64,000 nucleotides of DNA, from the NCBI RefSeq assembly GCF_011297335.1, contig NZ_JAAOTJ010000001.1:1577279-1641278 (forward strand), read 5' to 3'. Origin of the DNA: Catellatospora methionotrophica (GTDB taxonomy: Bacteria; Actinomycetota; Actinomycetes; Mycobacteriales; Micromonosporaceae). A model generated the notes under the pieces. The model did no database searches, was not told where the DNA came from, and worked only from the letters and a program-made list of their open reading frames with translations. Positions 1-7,209 of this stretch are shown here, in pieces (positions within the stretch are counted from its first letter, which is position 1; each line of letters begins with the position of its first letter). Both the position numbers and the translations under genes were made by a program.

Positions 1-386
1 AGCGCGCCCGGCACGGTCCACGTCAGCTCACCGGTCTGTGCGCGAGTCAGCGCGTAGTCGGTGAGGATCAGCATTGCCTGCGGGGTCGTGCCCAGCGTCT
101 GCCCGGACACGGTCAGGCTGAACTCACGCGCAACGCTCGTTGACGGCACGGACTTGAACACGTCGTGGGAGGCGTTCGACCCGTCGTTGAATACGCCGTT
201 CCAGTTTGTCGACATGTCGGCGAGCAGCAGCAGCCGCTCGATCGCGGACTTGTCGATACCGGTCACGTCCTGGACGCCACGGGGCGTGGCGAACGTGAAG
301 TTGGTGATGTCGTTGCGGATGTCGCGCAGTGTGCCGGTGGCGTCGTCGACCGACATCGCCGTCCACGCGAGGCCCGATTCCTTCAT
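1..386 (-). CDS. Phage tail tube-like structural protein, 3' part cut by window edge
   Basis: The reading frame opens at ATG 386 and stays open through position 1, so at least 128 residues are present and the C-terminus lies outside the window. The segment VTGIDKSAIERLLLLAD resembles VTGIDKSAFERIGLNRD in the tail tube candidate at 1331-2086, so the two look like paralogous tail proteins. The start overlaps the stop of the endonuclease gene as ATGA. Position in the tail module and similarity to the second copy support a tail role; which is the main tube subunit is inference. Confidence 0.6.
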   Translation of the reverse strand, partial: MKESGLAWTAMSVDDATGTLRDIRNDITNFTFATPRGVQDVTGIDKSAIERLLLLADMSTNWNGVFNDGSNASHDVFKSVPSTSVAREFSLTVSGQTLGTTPQAMLILTDYALTRAQTGELTWTVPGA

Positions 387-865
387 GTCCTGTTCCTTTC
401 TAGGTATGCGGCTGCAGCTTTCAGCAGGTCGATGTCGTCTTTGAGCAGGCCGATCGCCCGATTGCAGCGGTGGCAGAGGAGCCCACGAACGCGTCCTGTG
501 GCGTGGTCGTGGTCGACCGGCAGCCGGACGTATGGCCGTTTGGACCTTGGGTCAACGGTCGTCTCCGGTTGCTGGCAGATCGCACAAACGCCGTTTTGCT
601 CGGCGAGCATGCAGTCGTAGTCAGCTGGAGTCAGTCCATAAGCGGCCATAATCTGGAGACGCCGCCGGTTGGTCAGCCCGCGCTCGGTATGACGGCTGTA
701 CCAGTCCCGAGCACCTGTGGCGCAGCAGGGCTTGCACTTGCTCTTGTAGAGCGCCGTGCCGTCCTTCTCGCCGCGTGGCGAGAATTGGGCATACGGCTTC
801 ACCTCCCGGCAGGTACCGCACTCGCGGGACTCCGGGCCGATGAACAGGCTGGACTGGCGGGGCAC
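383..865 (-). CDS. Phage recombination endonuclease VII-like HNH nuclease
   Basis: A 160-residue protein starting at GTG 865 behind AGGAGAGAC. The N-terminus has a CGTC...CKPC zinc pair. The C-terminal half has CAICQQ, then PVDHDHATGRVRGLLCHRCN, the His-Asp and cysteine arrangement of the endonuclease VII (T4 gp49-type) family. Such enzymes cut branched DNA or nick DNA and often move as free-standing genes between phage structural genes. Here it lies between two tail protein genes and its stop overlaps the next start (ATGA), which suggests an inserted but translationally coupled gene. Confidence 0.85.
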   Translation of the reverse strand: MPRQSSLFIGPESRECGTCREVKPYAQFSPRGEKDGTALYKSKCKPCCATGARDWYSRHTERGLTNRRRLQIMAAYGLTPADYDCMLAEQNGVCAICQQPETTVDPRSKRPYVRLPVDHDHATGRVRGLLCHRCNRAIGLLKDDIDLLKAAAAYLERNRT

Positions 866-872
866 GTCTCTC

Positions 873-1322
873 CTATCCCTGCTGGAAGCGGTCGGCCAGC
901 GTCTGCTGGTGTCCCCCGAAGTCCTCGACCCAGTGCTCGGGCCGGGTGTGCCGTACGGGCTCGATACGGCGCGGGTTGCCGCGCCAGTCCCCGCCGAGAA
1001 CGAGGAAGTTCTCCGGCCGCTGCAGGCTGACCTGGTGCGTGGCGAAGCACTTCTGCCCGGCCTCGAACGTGAACTCGATCAGCCCTGTCGGCGTGCGGGC
1101 TTCGGTGAACTTGCGTCCGGAGTCGCGGCGGATGTAGTTGGCCTGCTTCTGCCCGAGGTCGGTGGTCTCGTCGACCGTCGTTCGCCAGCCGTTGGCCTGC
1201 GCACCGCAGTTGGCCTCGGTGCAGGTGCCGGGCCGGAAGTGCGTGGCAACCGGGGACGTGATCGCGTAGGTCTTGAACGCCTCGGGCGGCAGCTTCGGTG
1301 CGATGCGGTTGATGGGGCGCAT
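873..1322 (-). CDS. Conserved phage protein of the tail module, unknown function
   Basis: 149 residues from ATG 1322 with an AGGAGC ribosome site eight bases upstream. The protein is polar, with FRPGTCTEANC containing two cysteines near residue 40 and no membrane segment. A longer open frame extends upstream to 2330 but that part is antisense-like shadow of the tube gene. It sits directly after the tail tube candidate and before the endonuclease, so a role in tail assembly is likely, but no specific function is recognised. Confidence 0.7.
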   Translation of the reverse strand: MRPINRIAPKLPPEAFKTYAITSPVATHFRPGTCTEANCGAQANGWRTTVDETTDLGQKQANYIRRDSGRKFTEARTPTGLIEFTFEAGQKCFATHQVSLQRPENFLVLGGDWRGNPRRIEPVRHTRPEHWVEDFGGHQQTLADRFQQG

Positions 1323-1330
1323 GGGGGCTC

Positions 1331-2086
1331 CTAGAAGGCAGTGGCGACGTCGTTGCGGGCAACCATCACGGCGAAGACCAGGGAGCTGAACCCGCCGGAG
1401 GTGGTGGTGACGACACGCAGGTACCGTTCGACGGTCTGCGCGCCCGAGGTAGCGATCCGCTGCGCGGTCGGCCCGGCAGTGACCTGCGTGAACCCGCCGC
1501 CGGTCACGTCGGCCCAGGTGTCGCCCACGCCGTTGTCCGACGACTGCTGCAGTTTCACGGTGGCGTCGGTGCCGGTGAAGTCGAAGACGTGCAGGAACGC
1601 CTGCAGGCCGAACGTCGTCGACCCCGTTCCGAAATCCACGCCTGTGCCCGAGGTGGCACCGGTGTCGGTGCGCTTCCCCGCGGTGAGCTGGCTGCCCCAG
1701 TTGAGGCCGAAGCCGTTGCCCTGCGCCGACACAGCGAACGTGAAGCTGCCGTCCTGGCCGCGGGTGCCGTCGTAGTTGACCTGCTTCGCGACGATGCCCG
1801 CCGCCGGCGACCCCAGGGCGGTGCCGCGGCAGTAGGTGCCGAGCACGTCCGTTGTCGGGAGCGCGGACAGCTTCGCGTGGGCCTGCGCGAGGGCCGGGTT
1901 GAAGTACGACACCCACTCCAGCGCGCCGTCCCGGTTCAGGCCGATGCGTTCGAACGCGCTCTTGTCGATCCCGGTAACCGGCCACGGCGCGGGGCCGCCG
2001 CCGATCCGGCCCAGGCTGTTGGTGTCCCCGGACGCGTCGAAGCCGGTCAGGTAGAGCGCGTCCCCCAGTCCAGACTGCTTGCTCAC
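1331..2086 (-). CDS. Major tail (tail tube) protein candidate
   Basis: About 251 residues if started at GTG 2086, which has GGAGG ten bases upstream; an in-frame start at 2107 overlaps the previous gene more. The sequence is rich in Gly, Thr and Val with beta-strand patterns, and the last half (LQSSDNGVGDTWADVTGGG, RYLRVVTTTSGG) is typical of actinophage tail tube subunits with a C-terminal beta domain. Its place just after the tail terminator candidate agrees with the usual siphovirus order. It shares the VTGIDKSA motif with the partial gene at the left edge. Confidence 0.75.
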   Translation of the reverse strand: MSKQSGLGDALYLTGFDASGDTNSLGRIGGGPAPWPVTGIDKSAFERIGLNRDGALEWVSYFNPALAQAHAKLSALPTTDVLGTYCRGTALGSPAAGIVAKQVNYDGTRGQDGSFTFAVSAQGNGFGLNWGSQLTAGKRTDTGATSGTGVDFGTGSTTFGLQAFLHVFDFTGTDATVKLQQSSDNGVGDTWADVTGGGFTQVTAGPTAQRIATSGAQTVERYLRVVTTTSGGFSSLVFAVMVARNDVATAF

Positions 2087-2088
2087 GG

Positions 2089-2547
2089 CTAGCTCGCCTC
2101 CGCCCACACGTCGTTGACCACCAGCGGAAGCGTGATGGTGAAAACCCGGAACACCCCGGCCTCGATCTGCTGGTAGCCCGCCCGGCCGCCCAGCGGTGTG
2201 CCCTTCGCGCCGCGAACATCGACGTTGCGGATGAGGCCGCCGAGGGTGAAGTCGCCGATGTACGCGCCGAACAGCAGGTCCAGGGCCTTGACCATGGCCG
2301 GGTCGAGGGTTTCGGGCGCGAGATCGTCAACGTGCATGTAGAGCCGCACGTTGTAGATCAGGACCATGCCCGTTGCGGCGAGGCCGGAGCCGGTCGTGTC
2401 GGTGAGGAGGTCCTGGACCCAGCACGCACCAGACAAGCCAGCTCCGGGCGAGTTCTTCGGCTCCGCGCCGTTGAACCGCTCGAACACGCCGAGGGCCTGC
2501 GCGTGGGAGCTGACTGCGGCGGTGAGGCCGTCGATACCGATGCCCAT
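2089..2547 (-). CDS. Tail terminator / tail completion-like protein
   Basis: 152 residues. The region VLIYNVRLYMHVDDLAPETL followed by ALDLLFGAYIGDFTLGG, and a C-terminus ending in a beta-strand rich stretch, fits the size and position of tail terminator proteins that cap the tail tube. It lies between the gp10-like gene and the tail tube, with a one-base gap to the upstream stop. Assignment rests mainly on gene order in HK97-type phages; no diagnostic residue is known to me. Confidence 0.55.
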   Translation of the reverse strand: MGIGIDGLTAAVSSHAQALGVFERFNGAEPKNSPGAGLSGACWVQDLLTDTTGSGLAATGMVLIYNVRLYMHVDDLAPETLDPAMVKALDLLFGAYIGDFTLGGLIRNVDVRGAKGTPLGGRAGYQQIEAGVFRVFTITLPLVVNDVWAEAS

Positions 2548-2548
2548 G

Positions 2549-2935
2549 TCAGGTCACCGCCCTGAGCCTGCGGTCAATGGCCTGTTCGGCGATCGGCTTT
2601 GCGGCTTTCGCCAAGGCCTGGGTTACGCGCCGCCAGTTGTGGTAGCCCTTAAACCGGGTCACCGGGTAGTTCCGGGAGCCCACGCCTTCGAGCCACGGCC
2701 CGTAGACGACATCGGAGTCGTGGATGATCGCCAACTCGGGCGTGACGCGCTCAGCGACGGTCCGGGACTCGTAGTACCCAGTGGGGTTCTTGAACGTCTT
2801 GATGTACTCAACGCCGAGCATCCCGCGACCGGTCTTCGCGATCTCCCACGTGGCGTCGGCCGCGCCCGCGCGGATAGCGGCTGCGAGGCGGCCGTCGAAC
2901 AACGGCCCGTGAACATCGACATCGACGATGTACAT
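2549..2935 (-). CDS. HK97 gp10-like neck protein
   Basis: 128 residues from ATG 2935, which starts two bases after the stop of the connector gene. The start has IVDVDVHGPLFDGR and the end has GVGSRNYPVTRFKGYHNWRR, a pattern seen in phage gp10-like head-tail proteins where a conserved YG.WLE.GT/S block precedes the basic C-terminus. An upstream in-frame extension to 3085 overlaps the connector and was rejected. Function by family: joins head and tail during assembly. Confidence 0.7.
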   Translation of the reverse strand: MYIVDVDVHGPLFDGRLAAAIRAGAADATWEIAKTGRGMLGVEYIKTFKNPTGYYESRTVAERVTPELAIIHDSDVVYGPWLEGVGSRNYPVTRFKGYHNWRRVTQALAKAAKPIAEQAIDRRLRAVT

Positions 2936-2936
2936 G

Positions 2937-4286
2937 TCACACCGCCCTGTGTCGGGCTTTGCGGGCGTACGACCGGGCCAGCGCGTCGCGTGCCTTGACG
3001 AGCGCGCGCCCAGCGGCCTCGCGCTCGTTCTCGCCCGACCCGACGGTCCGGGCCCAGCCGCCCTGGTCGCTGAGGACCGTGACAACCGCGAGCGCGACAG
3101 CGTAGTTGCGAACCTGCGCTGGCACGAGGTGCTTGTAAACCGTCGCCGAGGTGGCGTGGCTGGCGGCGGTGGTACCGAGTGCGCCGCGCTGCACGGTCAG
3201 GGTGCGGGGGGCGTAGATGTCGGCACCCGAGATGTGCGCGGCGAGGACAGAGCCGTCCCAGGCGCGCTTCACGGTCAGCGTGTTTGCGGCGATGTCGATG
3301 ATGAGCATCCGCTCGCTGTCGATGAGGATTACCTCGTCGACCGCGAACGCCGCCCCACTACCTACGGCGACGGTCACCTCGTTGTTCATCGCGCCGAGGT
3401 TCGCGCCGAGGTTCTGGCCGGTGTCGAGCTGGCTCTTGGCGGTGACGATCATCCGCTCTGCGCCGACCCGCAGGATCTGGCCAACGCCGATCGCAGCGCT
3501 GTTGCTGACGTCGACCGCGGTCTCGGTGTCGTCGAGAGTTTCCGCGAGCGTGCCAGCGGTGGCCCCCCGGGCGGTGTAGCCCCACAGGCCGGTGATCTCG
3601 ATGGCGCGCTGGATGTTCGACCCGCCACCCCAGACGGCGTTGCCGTCGCGGTTGACCTGGACGTTCGTGAACGGCGGGCCGGAGTTGCGCGGTTCGAGGT
3701 AGTAGTCGCCGTCGGTCAGCGTCACCCCGCCAGACACGACCGCCGCAGCCTCGATCAGTTCGTTGCCGTCGAGCCACAGCCGCCACGACCGGCCGCCCTG
3801 CTCGCGGGGCCAGTCCCACGACTTCGTCGCGAGCATCGGGTAGAAGCGGCGGTGCGTCAGCCCTTCGATCTCCCCAGTCGCGCCCGCGATGGCCCGGTCG
3901 ATCTGCGCGGCGGTGCGGGCGGTCTCTTTCCAGTCCTGGGCCCGCATGACGTCCTCGCGGGTGCAGTACCAGACGTCAGCGGTCTGGTCGTCGCCTACGG
4001 CGGCGCTGGTGACCTCGACGAGGTCGGACGCGTCGCCTTCGGTGGCGGACCAGACGATGACGTAGTCGCCGAGCGCGGCATCGCCTGCGGGCGTCCACGT
4101 GTAGACGTAGATCCCGGTGGCAAGGTTGCTGATGCCGGTCGAGGTGGGGCCAACGACGGGGCTGCCCCCGGTGACGGGGGTGATGGTGATGGTCAGGTTC
4201 GTGACCGCGGCGTGCGGGCCGCCGATGTAGTCGAACCACTCGCTGAGGAGCGGGATCGGCATGCCGCGCTGGGTCGTCTCGGTCAT
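2937..4286 (-). CDS. Head-tail connector (gp6-like adaptor) with N-terminal Ig-like domain
   Basis: 449 residues. The first 95 residues form a beta-rich domain (NLTITITPVTGGSPVVGPT) that looks like an immunoglobulin-type fold, and then DVWYCTREDVMRAQDW begins a helical section of the kind found in gp6-like head-tail adaptors. A long beta-rich insertion (about 240-380) follows before a helical, basic tail. At about 450 residues it is much longer than the roughly 100-residue adaptors, so it is a multi-domain connector. It lies between the head fibre gene and the neck gene, consistent with that role. Confidence 0.7.
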   Translation of the reverse strand: MTETTQRGMPIPLLSEWFDYIGGPHAAVTNLTITITPVTGGSPVVGPTSTGISNLATGIYVYTWTPAGDAALGDYVIVWSATEGDASDLVEVTSAAVGDDQTADVWYCTREDVMRAQDWKETARTAAQIDRAIAGATGEIEGLTHRRFYPMLATKSWDWPREQGGRSWRLWLDGNELIEAAAVVSGGVTLTDGDYYLEPRNSGPPFTNVQVNRDGNAVWGGGSNIQRAIEITGLWGYTARGATAGTLAETLDDTETAVDVSNSAAIGVGQILRVGAERMIVTAKSQLDTGQNLGANLGAMNNEVTVAVGSGAAFAVDEVILIDSERMLIIDIAANTLTVKRAWDGSVLAAHISGADIYAPRTLTVQRGALGTTAASHATSATVYKHLVPAQVRNYAVALAVVTVLSDQGGWARTVGSGENEREAAGRALVKARDALARSYARKARHRAV

Positions 4287-4287
4287 G

Positions 4288-5385
4288 TCAGGCCGCCAGC
4301 GTGTACGTGATGCCGTCGAGCAGCCAGGCGGTGCCCGTGCCGACGGTGATGTTGGCGCTGTAACTGACGAGGCCGCCCGTGGTGATCGTCAGCGAGCCGT
4401 TCGCGGCACCGACACCAACGACCCGGACCGGAAACGCGACCTCCGCCGCCGGACGGGCCGACGTGTTGAGGGTGCAGATCGTCGCGCCGGAGGTGTAGTT
4501 CGCGCCTGCGGCGATACGCCCGCGGAGGCGGATGACACTGTTCGGTTCGGTGCGGGAGGCGACGTCGTAGTACGGCGTGCCAGCGTTCGACATGCTCGCG
4601 GCGTAGCTGTCGGGTGCGGTCCACGCGCCTGCGTCGAGGCCGAGATCGGTCTTGACCTGGGCGTAGGTGCGCTCGACGAGGGCACCCGTGCCGTTGCCCT
4701 TGACGTACGAGTTCGCGGTCACGCTAGTAAGGCCGGTGCCGCCTGTCGCTACGCCGTGGGTGTGGTTGCCGAGCGCGACCGTCGTTCCCGAGGTGCCCGT
4801 GGGGAGTTGCCCTACCGGCACCGTCCCTGACGTGATGTCGGCACCCGAGTGGGTGTGGCTGGCGGGGGCGTAGGTGCCAGTGTGGGTGTGGTTCCCGAGG
4901 GCAACTGTGCTGCCGGACGTGCCGGTGGGCAGCTGCCCGATGGGAACAGTCCCGGAGGTGATGTCCGCGCCCGAGTGCACGTGCGCCGTGGGTGTGCGGG
5001 CGTCGGACAGCCGTGAGTCGTTGCCCTGCGCCGCGGTGCCTGCGCTGGTGCCGTACGAGACGGCCAGCGTGCGGTCTGCGGCGAGGCTGCCGCCGCCAGT
5101 GAGCCCGGTGCCTGCGGTGACTGTGCGGGTGTTGGGGACCAGCGACGCCGAGGCGGTCGCGATGGCCGCGGTCGTGAACGCGCGGTCCCCGTGTGGGTCG
5201 GTGTCGCCCTCGTGCACGGTGATCGCCGCGTCGACCACTGGGCCGACCGACTCCTCGACGGCTTCGTCGATCGCGGCGGTGCCGCCGACGTCGTCGAGGG
5301 TGATGTCGACTGCCCCGGTGCGGCCCTCGACGGAGGTGACCGCGCGTGGGTCGGACTTGTAGCCGGTGGCGGCCATGGCGGTCAC
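4288..5385 (-). CDS. Fibre-like protein with collagen-free HTH repeats, probable head fibre
   Basis: 365 residues. The middle holds repeated units with the pattern HSGADITSGTVPIGQLPTG then TVALGNHTH, twice near perfectly, typical of trimeric phage fibre shafts. The C-terminal 120 residues (AGAWTAPDSYAASMSNAG onward) resemble a compact fibre head. Unlike normal tail fibres it is encoded between the capsid and the connector genes, where head-decorating fibres are encoded in some siphoviruses. Stop at 4288 is one base from the connector start, so it is co-translated with head genes. The head location is inference from gene order. Confidence 0.75.
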   Translation of the reverse strand: MTAMAATGYKSDPRAVTSVEGRTGAVDITLDDVGGTAAIDEAVEESVGPVVDAAITVHEGDTDPHGDRAFTTAAIATASASLVPNTRTVTAGTGLTGGGSLAADRTLAVSYGTSAGTAAQGNDSRLSDARTPTAHVHSGADITSGTVPIGQLPTGTSGSTVALGNHTHTGTYAPASHTHSGADITSGTVPVGQLPTGTSGTTVALGNHTHGVATGGTGLTSVTANSYVKGNGTGALVERTYAQVKTDLGLDAGAWTAPDSYAASMSNAGTPYYDVASRTEPNSVIRLRGRIAAGANYTSGATICTLNTSARPAAEVAFPVRVVGVGAANGSLTITTGGLVSYSANITVGTGTAWLLDGITYTLAA

Positions 5386-5394
5386 CTCCTTTCG

Positions 5395-5820
5395 TCAGTT
5401 AGAGCTGGTCGGTCCAGCCGTCGAATCGGCAGCGGAGTTGGCCTTCGGGGTCGTCTTGGAGCGGTTCGCCGCACTTCGGGCACGCGACGGGTTTCGCGTC
5501 GAGCTGTTGCCGGATTTCGTCTCCGGCTGCTCGGACGATGTCGAGGTACTGCTGCCAGGAGATGGCTCCTCCCCTCCCTCGTCGTCGGTCAGGTGGCTGC
5601 CGGTGACGGTCGCGGTCGGGCTGTCGTCGTCGCTGCAGAGTGTCGTCCAGGAGCCGTCTGGTGCGGCCTCGACGCCGACCATCTCGACGCCCGTTCCGGG
5701 GAACTCGCGCAGCTCGGTGCCGTCGTCGGTCTGCCGCCCTGCCCAGGGCTTGACCTTTGGCGCGGGCGGAGGGATGACGCCGTCGTGGGAGGTGCCGCCG
5801 AGGCGCGTGTTCTTAGGCAT
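5395..5820 (-). CDS. Phage head-module protein, possibly continued by frameshift
   Basis: 141 residues from ATG 5820 in this frame. The first 85 residues look like normal protein, but after GGEEPSPGS the frame turns into Ser/Thr-rich low-complexity sequence. In the -1 frame the same DNA encodes a clear zinc ribbon (see 5399-5563). Either the gene is expressed by -1 slippage in the purine tract GGGAGGGGAGGAG (5567-5579), or a separate nested gene starts there, or the gene carries a frameshift. The start overlaps the stop of the upstream zinc-ribbon gene by eight bases. Confidence 0.55.
   Translation of the reverse strand: MPKNTRLGGTSHDGVIPPPAPKVKPWAGRQTDDGTELREFPGTGVEMVGVEAAPDGSWTTLCSDDDSPTATVTGSHLTDDEGGEEPSPGSSTSTSSEQPETKSGNSSTRNPSRARSAANRSKTTPKANSAADSTAGPTSSN
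5399..5563 (-). CDS. Nested zinc-ribbon reading frame (C-terminal part or small gene)
   Basis: In the -1 frame relative to the gene at 5395-5820, 54 codons run from an ATC at 5563 to TAA at 5399. They encode SWQQYLDIVRAAGDEIRQQL, then CPKCGEPLQ and LRCRFDGW, a zinc ribbon of the kind found in small actinophage head-module proteins. Codon third positions are mostly G/C, as in true genes. There is no ATG, GTG or TTG, yet a strong GGAGG tract precedes ATC at proper spacing, so ATC could be an unusual start or a mutated ATG; alternatively a -1 frameshift fuses it to the upstream frame. Confidence 0.5.
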   Translation of the reverse strand: MSWQQYLDIVRAAGDEIRQQLDAKPVACPKCGEPLQDDPEGQLRCRFDGWTDQL

Positions 5821-5983
5821 CGACCTCACCCGCCTCCGGCGCGGCGTCGCTCTCGACGGCGGCCTGCACGGCGGGGTCCTTCGCGGACCCCTGCTCGGCC
5901 GACTTCTTGCCACCGCACTCGGGGCACCGCGGAGCACCGACCGAGTAAACGGCCGTGCAGGCGAGGCACACCAGGGCAGTCAT
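5813..5983 (-). CDS. Small zinc-ribbon protein
   Basis: 56 residues, ATG 5983 sharing one base with the previous stop (TGATG). CLAC near residue 6 and CPEC near residue 18 make a four-cysteine zinc ribbon, followed by an acidic, Ala-rich tail. It is one of several small zinc-binding proteins between capsid and head fibre. Function unknown; expressed with the head genes. Confidence 0.65.
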   Translation of the reverse strand: MTALVCLACTAVYSVGAPRCPECGGKKSAEQGSAKDPAVQAAVESDAAPEAGEVDA

Positions 5984-6438
5984 CAGGCAGCCACCAGGCT
6001 CGCGCCGTTGTCGAGCGGCACCCACGTGACGACCCACACGATCACGCCGTCGGTGCCCGCAGACACGGACTCGATCTGCCCGGCCGTCAGGACGATCGGC
6101 TGCTTGATCGTCGGCACCGCGCCGGGGCCCTGGAGCAGCGAGTCACCAACCAGGCCCTGGAAGCCGAGCAGCGACCCGGCCGGGGTATCGGTGGTGCCGA
6201 TGTCCGTCGCCGCGAAAAGGTCCTTGGTCGTGCCGACGGTCGGGTTGTGCTGGAGCTTGTAGCTGTTCGCGACGGTGATCGCGGTCGTGACTTCACCGAC
6301 GATGCTGGTTACCAGCACCTTTCCGCCCGCCACGGTGAACAGCGGGATCGTCGTCGCCGCGAGGGTTCCGGTGGACTTCTCGGCGCGGTTTCCGAGCAGG
6401 ATCGCCCGCTGCTGGTCGCTCTGGATCATGGTGGTCAT
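5983..6438 (-). CDS. Phage structural protein, head decoration or accessory candidate
   Basis: 151 residues from ATG 6438 with GAGGAAGG upstream. The sequence (ATTIPLFTVAGGKVLVTSIV, then VIVWVVTWVPLDNGASL at the end) is beta-rich and uncharged in the way of capsid-decorating or minor virion proteins. It lies three genes after the capsid. No family is recognised; a virion role is inferred from position and composition only. Confidence 0.6.
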   Translation of the reverse strand: MTTMIQSDQQRAILLGNRAEKSTGTLAATTIPLFTVAGGKVLVTSIVGEVTTAITVANSYKLQHNPTVGTTKDLFAATDIGTTDTPAGSLLGFQGLVGDSLLQGPGAVPTIKQPIVLTAGQIESVSAGTDGVIVWVVTWVPLDNGASLVAA

Positions 6439-6610
6439 GTGCTTCGCCTTCCTCGGCGTCGTCAGAATCGGGAGTGCCGGGCTCGTCGACCGGGCCAGAT
6501 GCCTGCACGGACGCGGCCGGGCGCGCAGCGTTGGTGTGGCGGCAGTAGTCCAAGCCGCTCACCAGGCACGCGTACGAGCCGCAGCCCGTGCAGACAGTCC
6601 GGGGCGTCAT
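6293..6610 (-). CDS. Cysteine-rich N-terminal protein with long overlap into next gene
   Basis: ATG 6610 follows the previous stop by two bases. The first 25 residues contain CTGCGSYACLVSGLDYC, a compact zinc-binding pattern with a following His. The final 48 codons overlap the start of the next gene by 146 bases and read as Arg/Asp/His-rich sequence, so the functional part is probably only the first 55 residues. The overlap may reflect loss of the original stop or a frameshift. Confidence 0.5.
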   Translation of the reverse strand: MTPRTVCTGCGSYACLVSGLDYCRHTNAARPAASVQASGPVDEPGTPDSDDAEEGEAHDHHDPERPAAGDPARKPRREVHRNPRGDDDPAVHRGGRKGAGNQHRR

Positions 6611-6612
6611 GC

Positions 6613-7113
6613 TCAGGCCTGCGGGTTCCGCAGGTTCTGCGGGGCGCGCTGCACGTGCAGGTCACGGAGCAGGTACAGGACGGCGGTGTACTTGGTGCCG
6701 TTGGAGCCCTGGTCCGGGACGTTCAGGCTGATCCACTCGTAGCCGTCGGACAGCTGCGCCGCGTCGACCTCGATCACGACCAGCGTTTGCTTGGAAGCGG
6801 AGCCCGCGTTCGTGATCTCGGATGCGGCGGCCTGGGTCACCTTCGACCAGGTCTCCGACCCCGCGAACGTCGTCGCCTCTTTGAGGTAGTACTTCGTGAC
6901 CACGTCCAGGTCGATGATGCTGCCGCCCGTCGCGGCGGTCGCCTGCTGCACGTCCACGTCGAGGATGTCCGTCGAACCGCCGTCGGTGAGGACGAGGATC
7001 GTTACACCGCCCGCGTTCTGCAGGTGGACCCGGTTGCCGGTGATCGCCGCAGCGACGGAATCCGCCGGCGCGGAGCCGACGACGACGTCGAAGAGCCTGC
7101 CGAGTGCGTCCAT
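6613..7113 (-). CDS. Phage structural protein of the head module, unknown
   Basis: 166 residues. It is the first gene after the capsid gene, separated from it by a hairpin. The sequence has alternating Val/Ile/Thr strands (GGVTILVLTDGGSTDILDVD) and a C-terminal half (TLVVIEVDAAQLSDGYEWIS) that suggests a globular beta protein. Proteins in this slot often decorate or stabilise the capsid, but that is inference from position only. Confidence 0.6.
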   Translation of the reverse strand: MDALGRLFDVVVGSAPADSVAAAITGNRVHLQNAGGVTILVLTDGGSTDILDVDVQQATAATGGSIIDLDVVTKYYLKEATTFAGSETWSKVTQAAASEITNAGSASKQTLVVIEVDAAQLSDGYEWISLNVPDQGSNGTKYTAVLYLLRDLHVQRAPQNLRNPQA

Positions 7114-7163
7114 GTTCTTTGACTCCTTGCTCGGGATGGGGTGTCACTGCCACCCCGGGTGGT

Positions 7164-7197
7164 GGCCCCGACCAGGGGTTTATTGCTGGCCGGGGCC
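7164..7197 (-). terminator. Hairpin after the capsid gene
   Basis: On the minus strand GGCCCCGGCCAG (7197-7186) can pair with CTGGTCGGGGCC (7175-7164), a 12-bp stem with one G-U pair and a ten-base loop containing AATAAAC. There is no run of U after it, so it may act as a partial terminator or as an mRNA 3'-end stabiliser that raises capsid mRNA relative to the downstream genes. Confidence 0.5.
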
Positions 7198-7209
7198 GGG
7201 AGGATGGGA

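Noticed and set aside
2928..4310. 460-codon open frame on the plus strand opposite the connector gene
   Set aside because: It is Arg/Gly/Val-rich with no domain, and lies antisense to a clear head-tail connector; long antisense frames are common at 70% GC.
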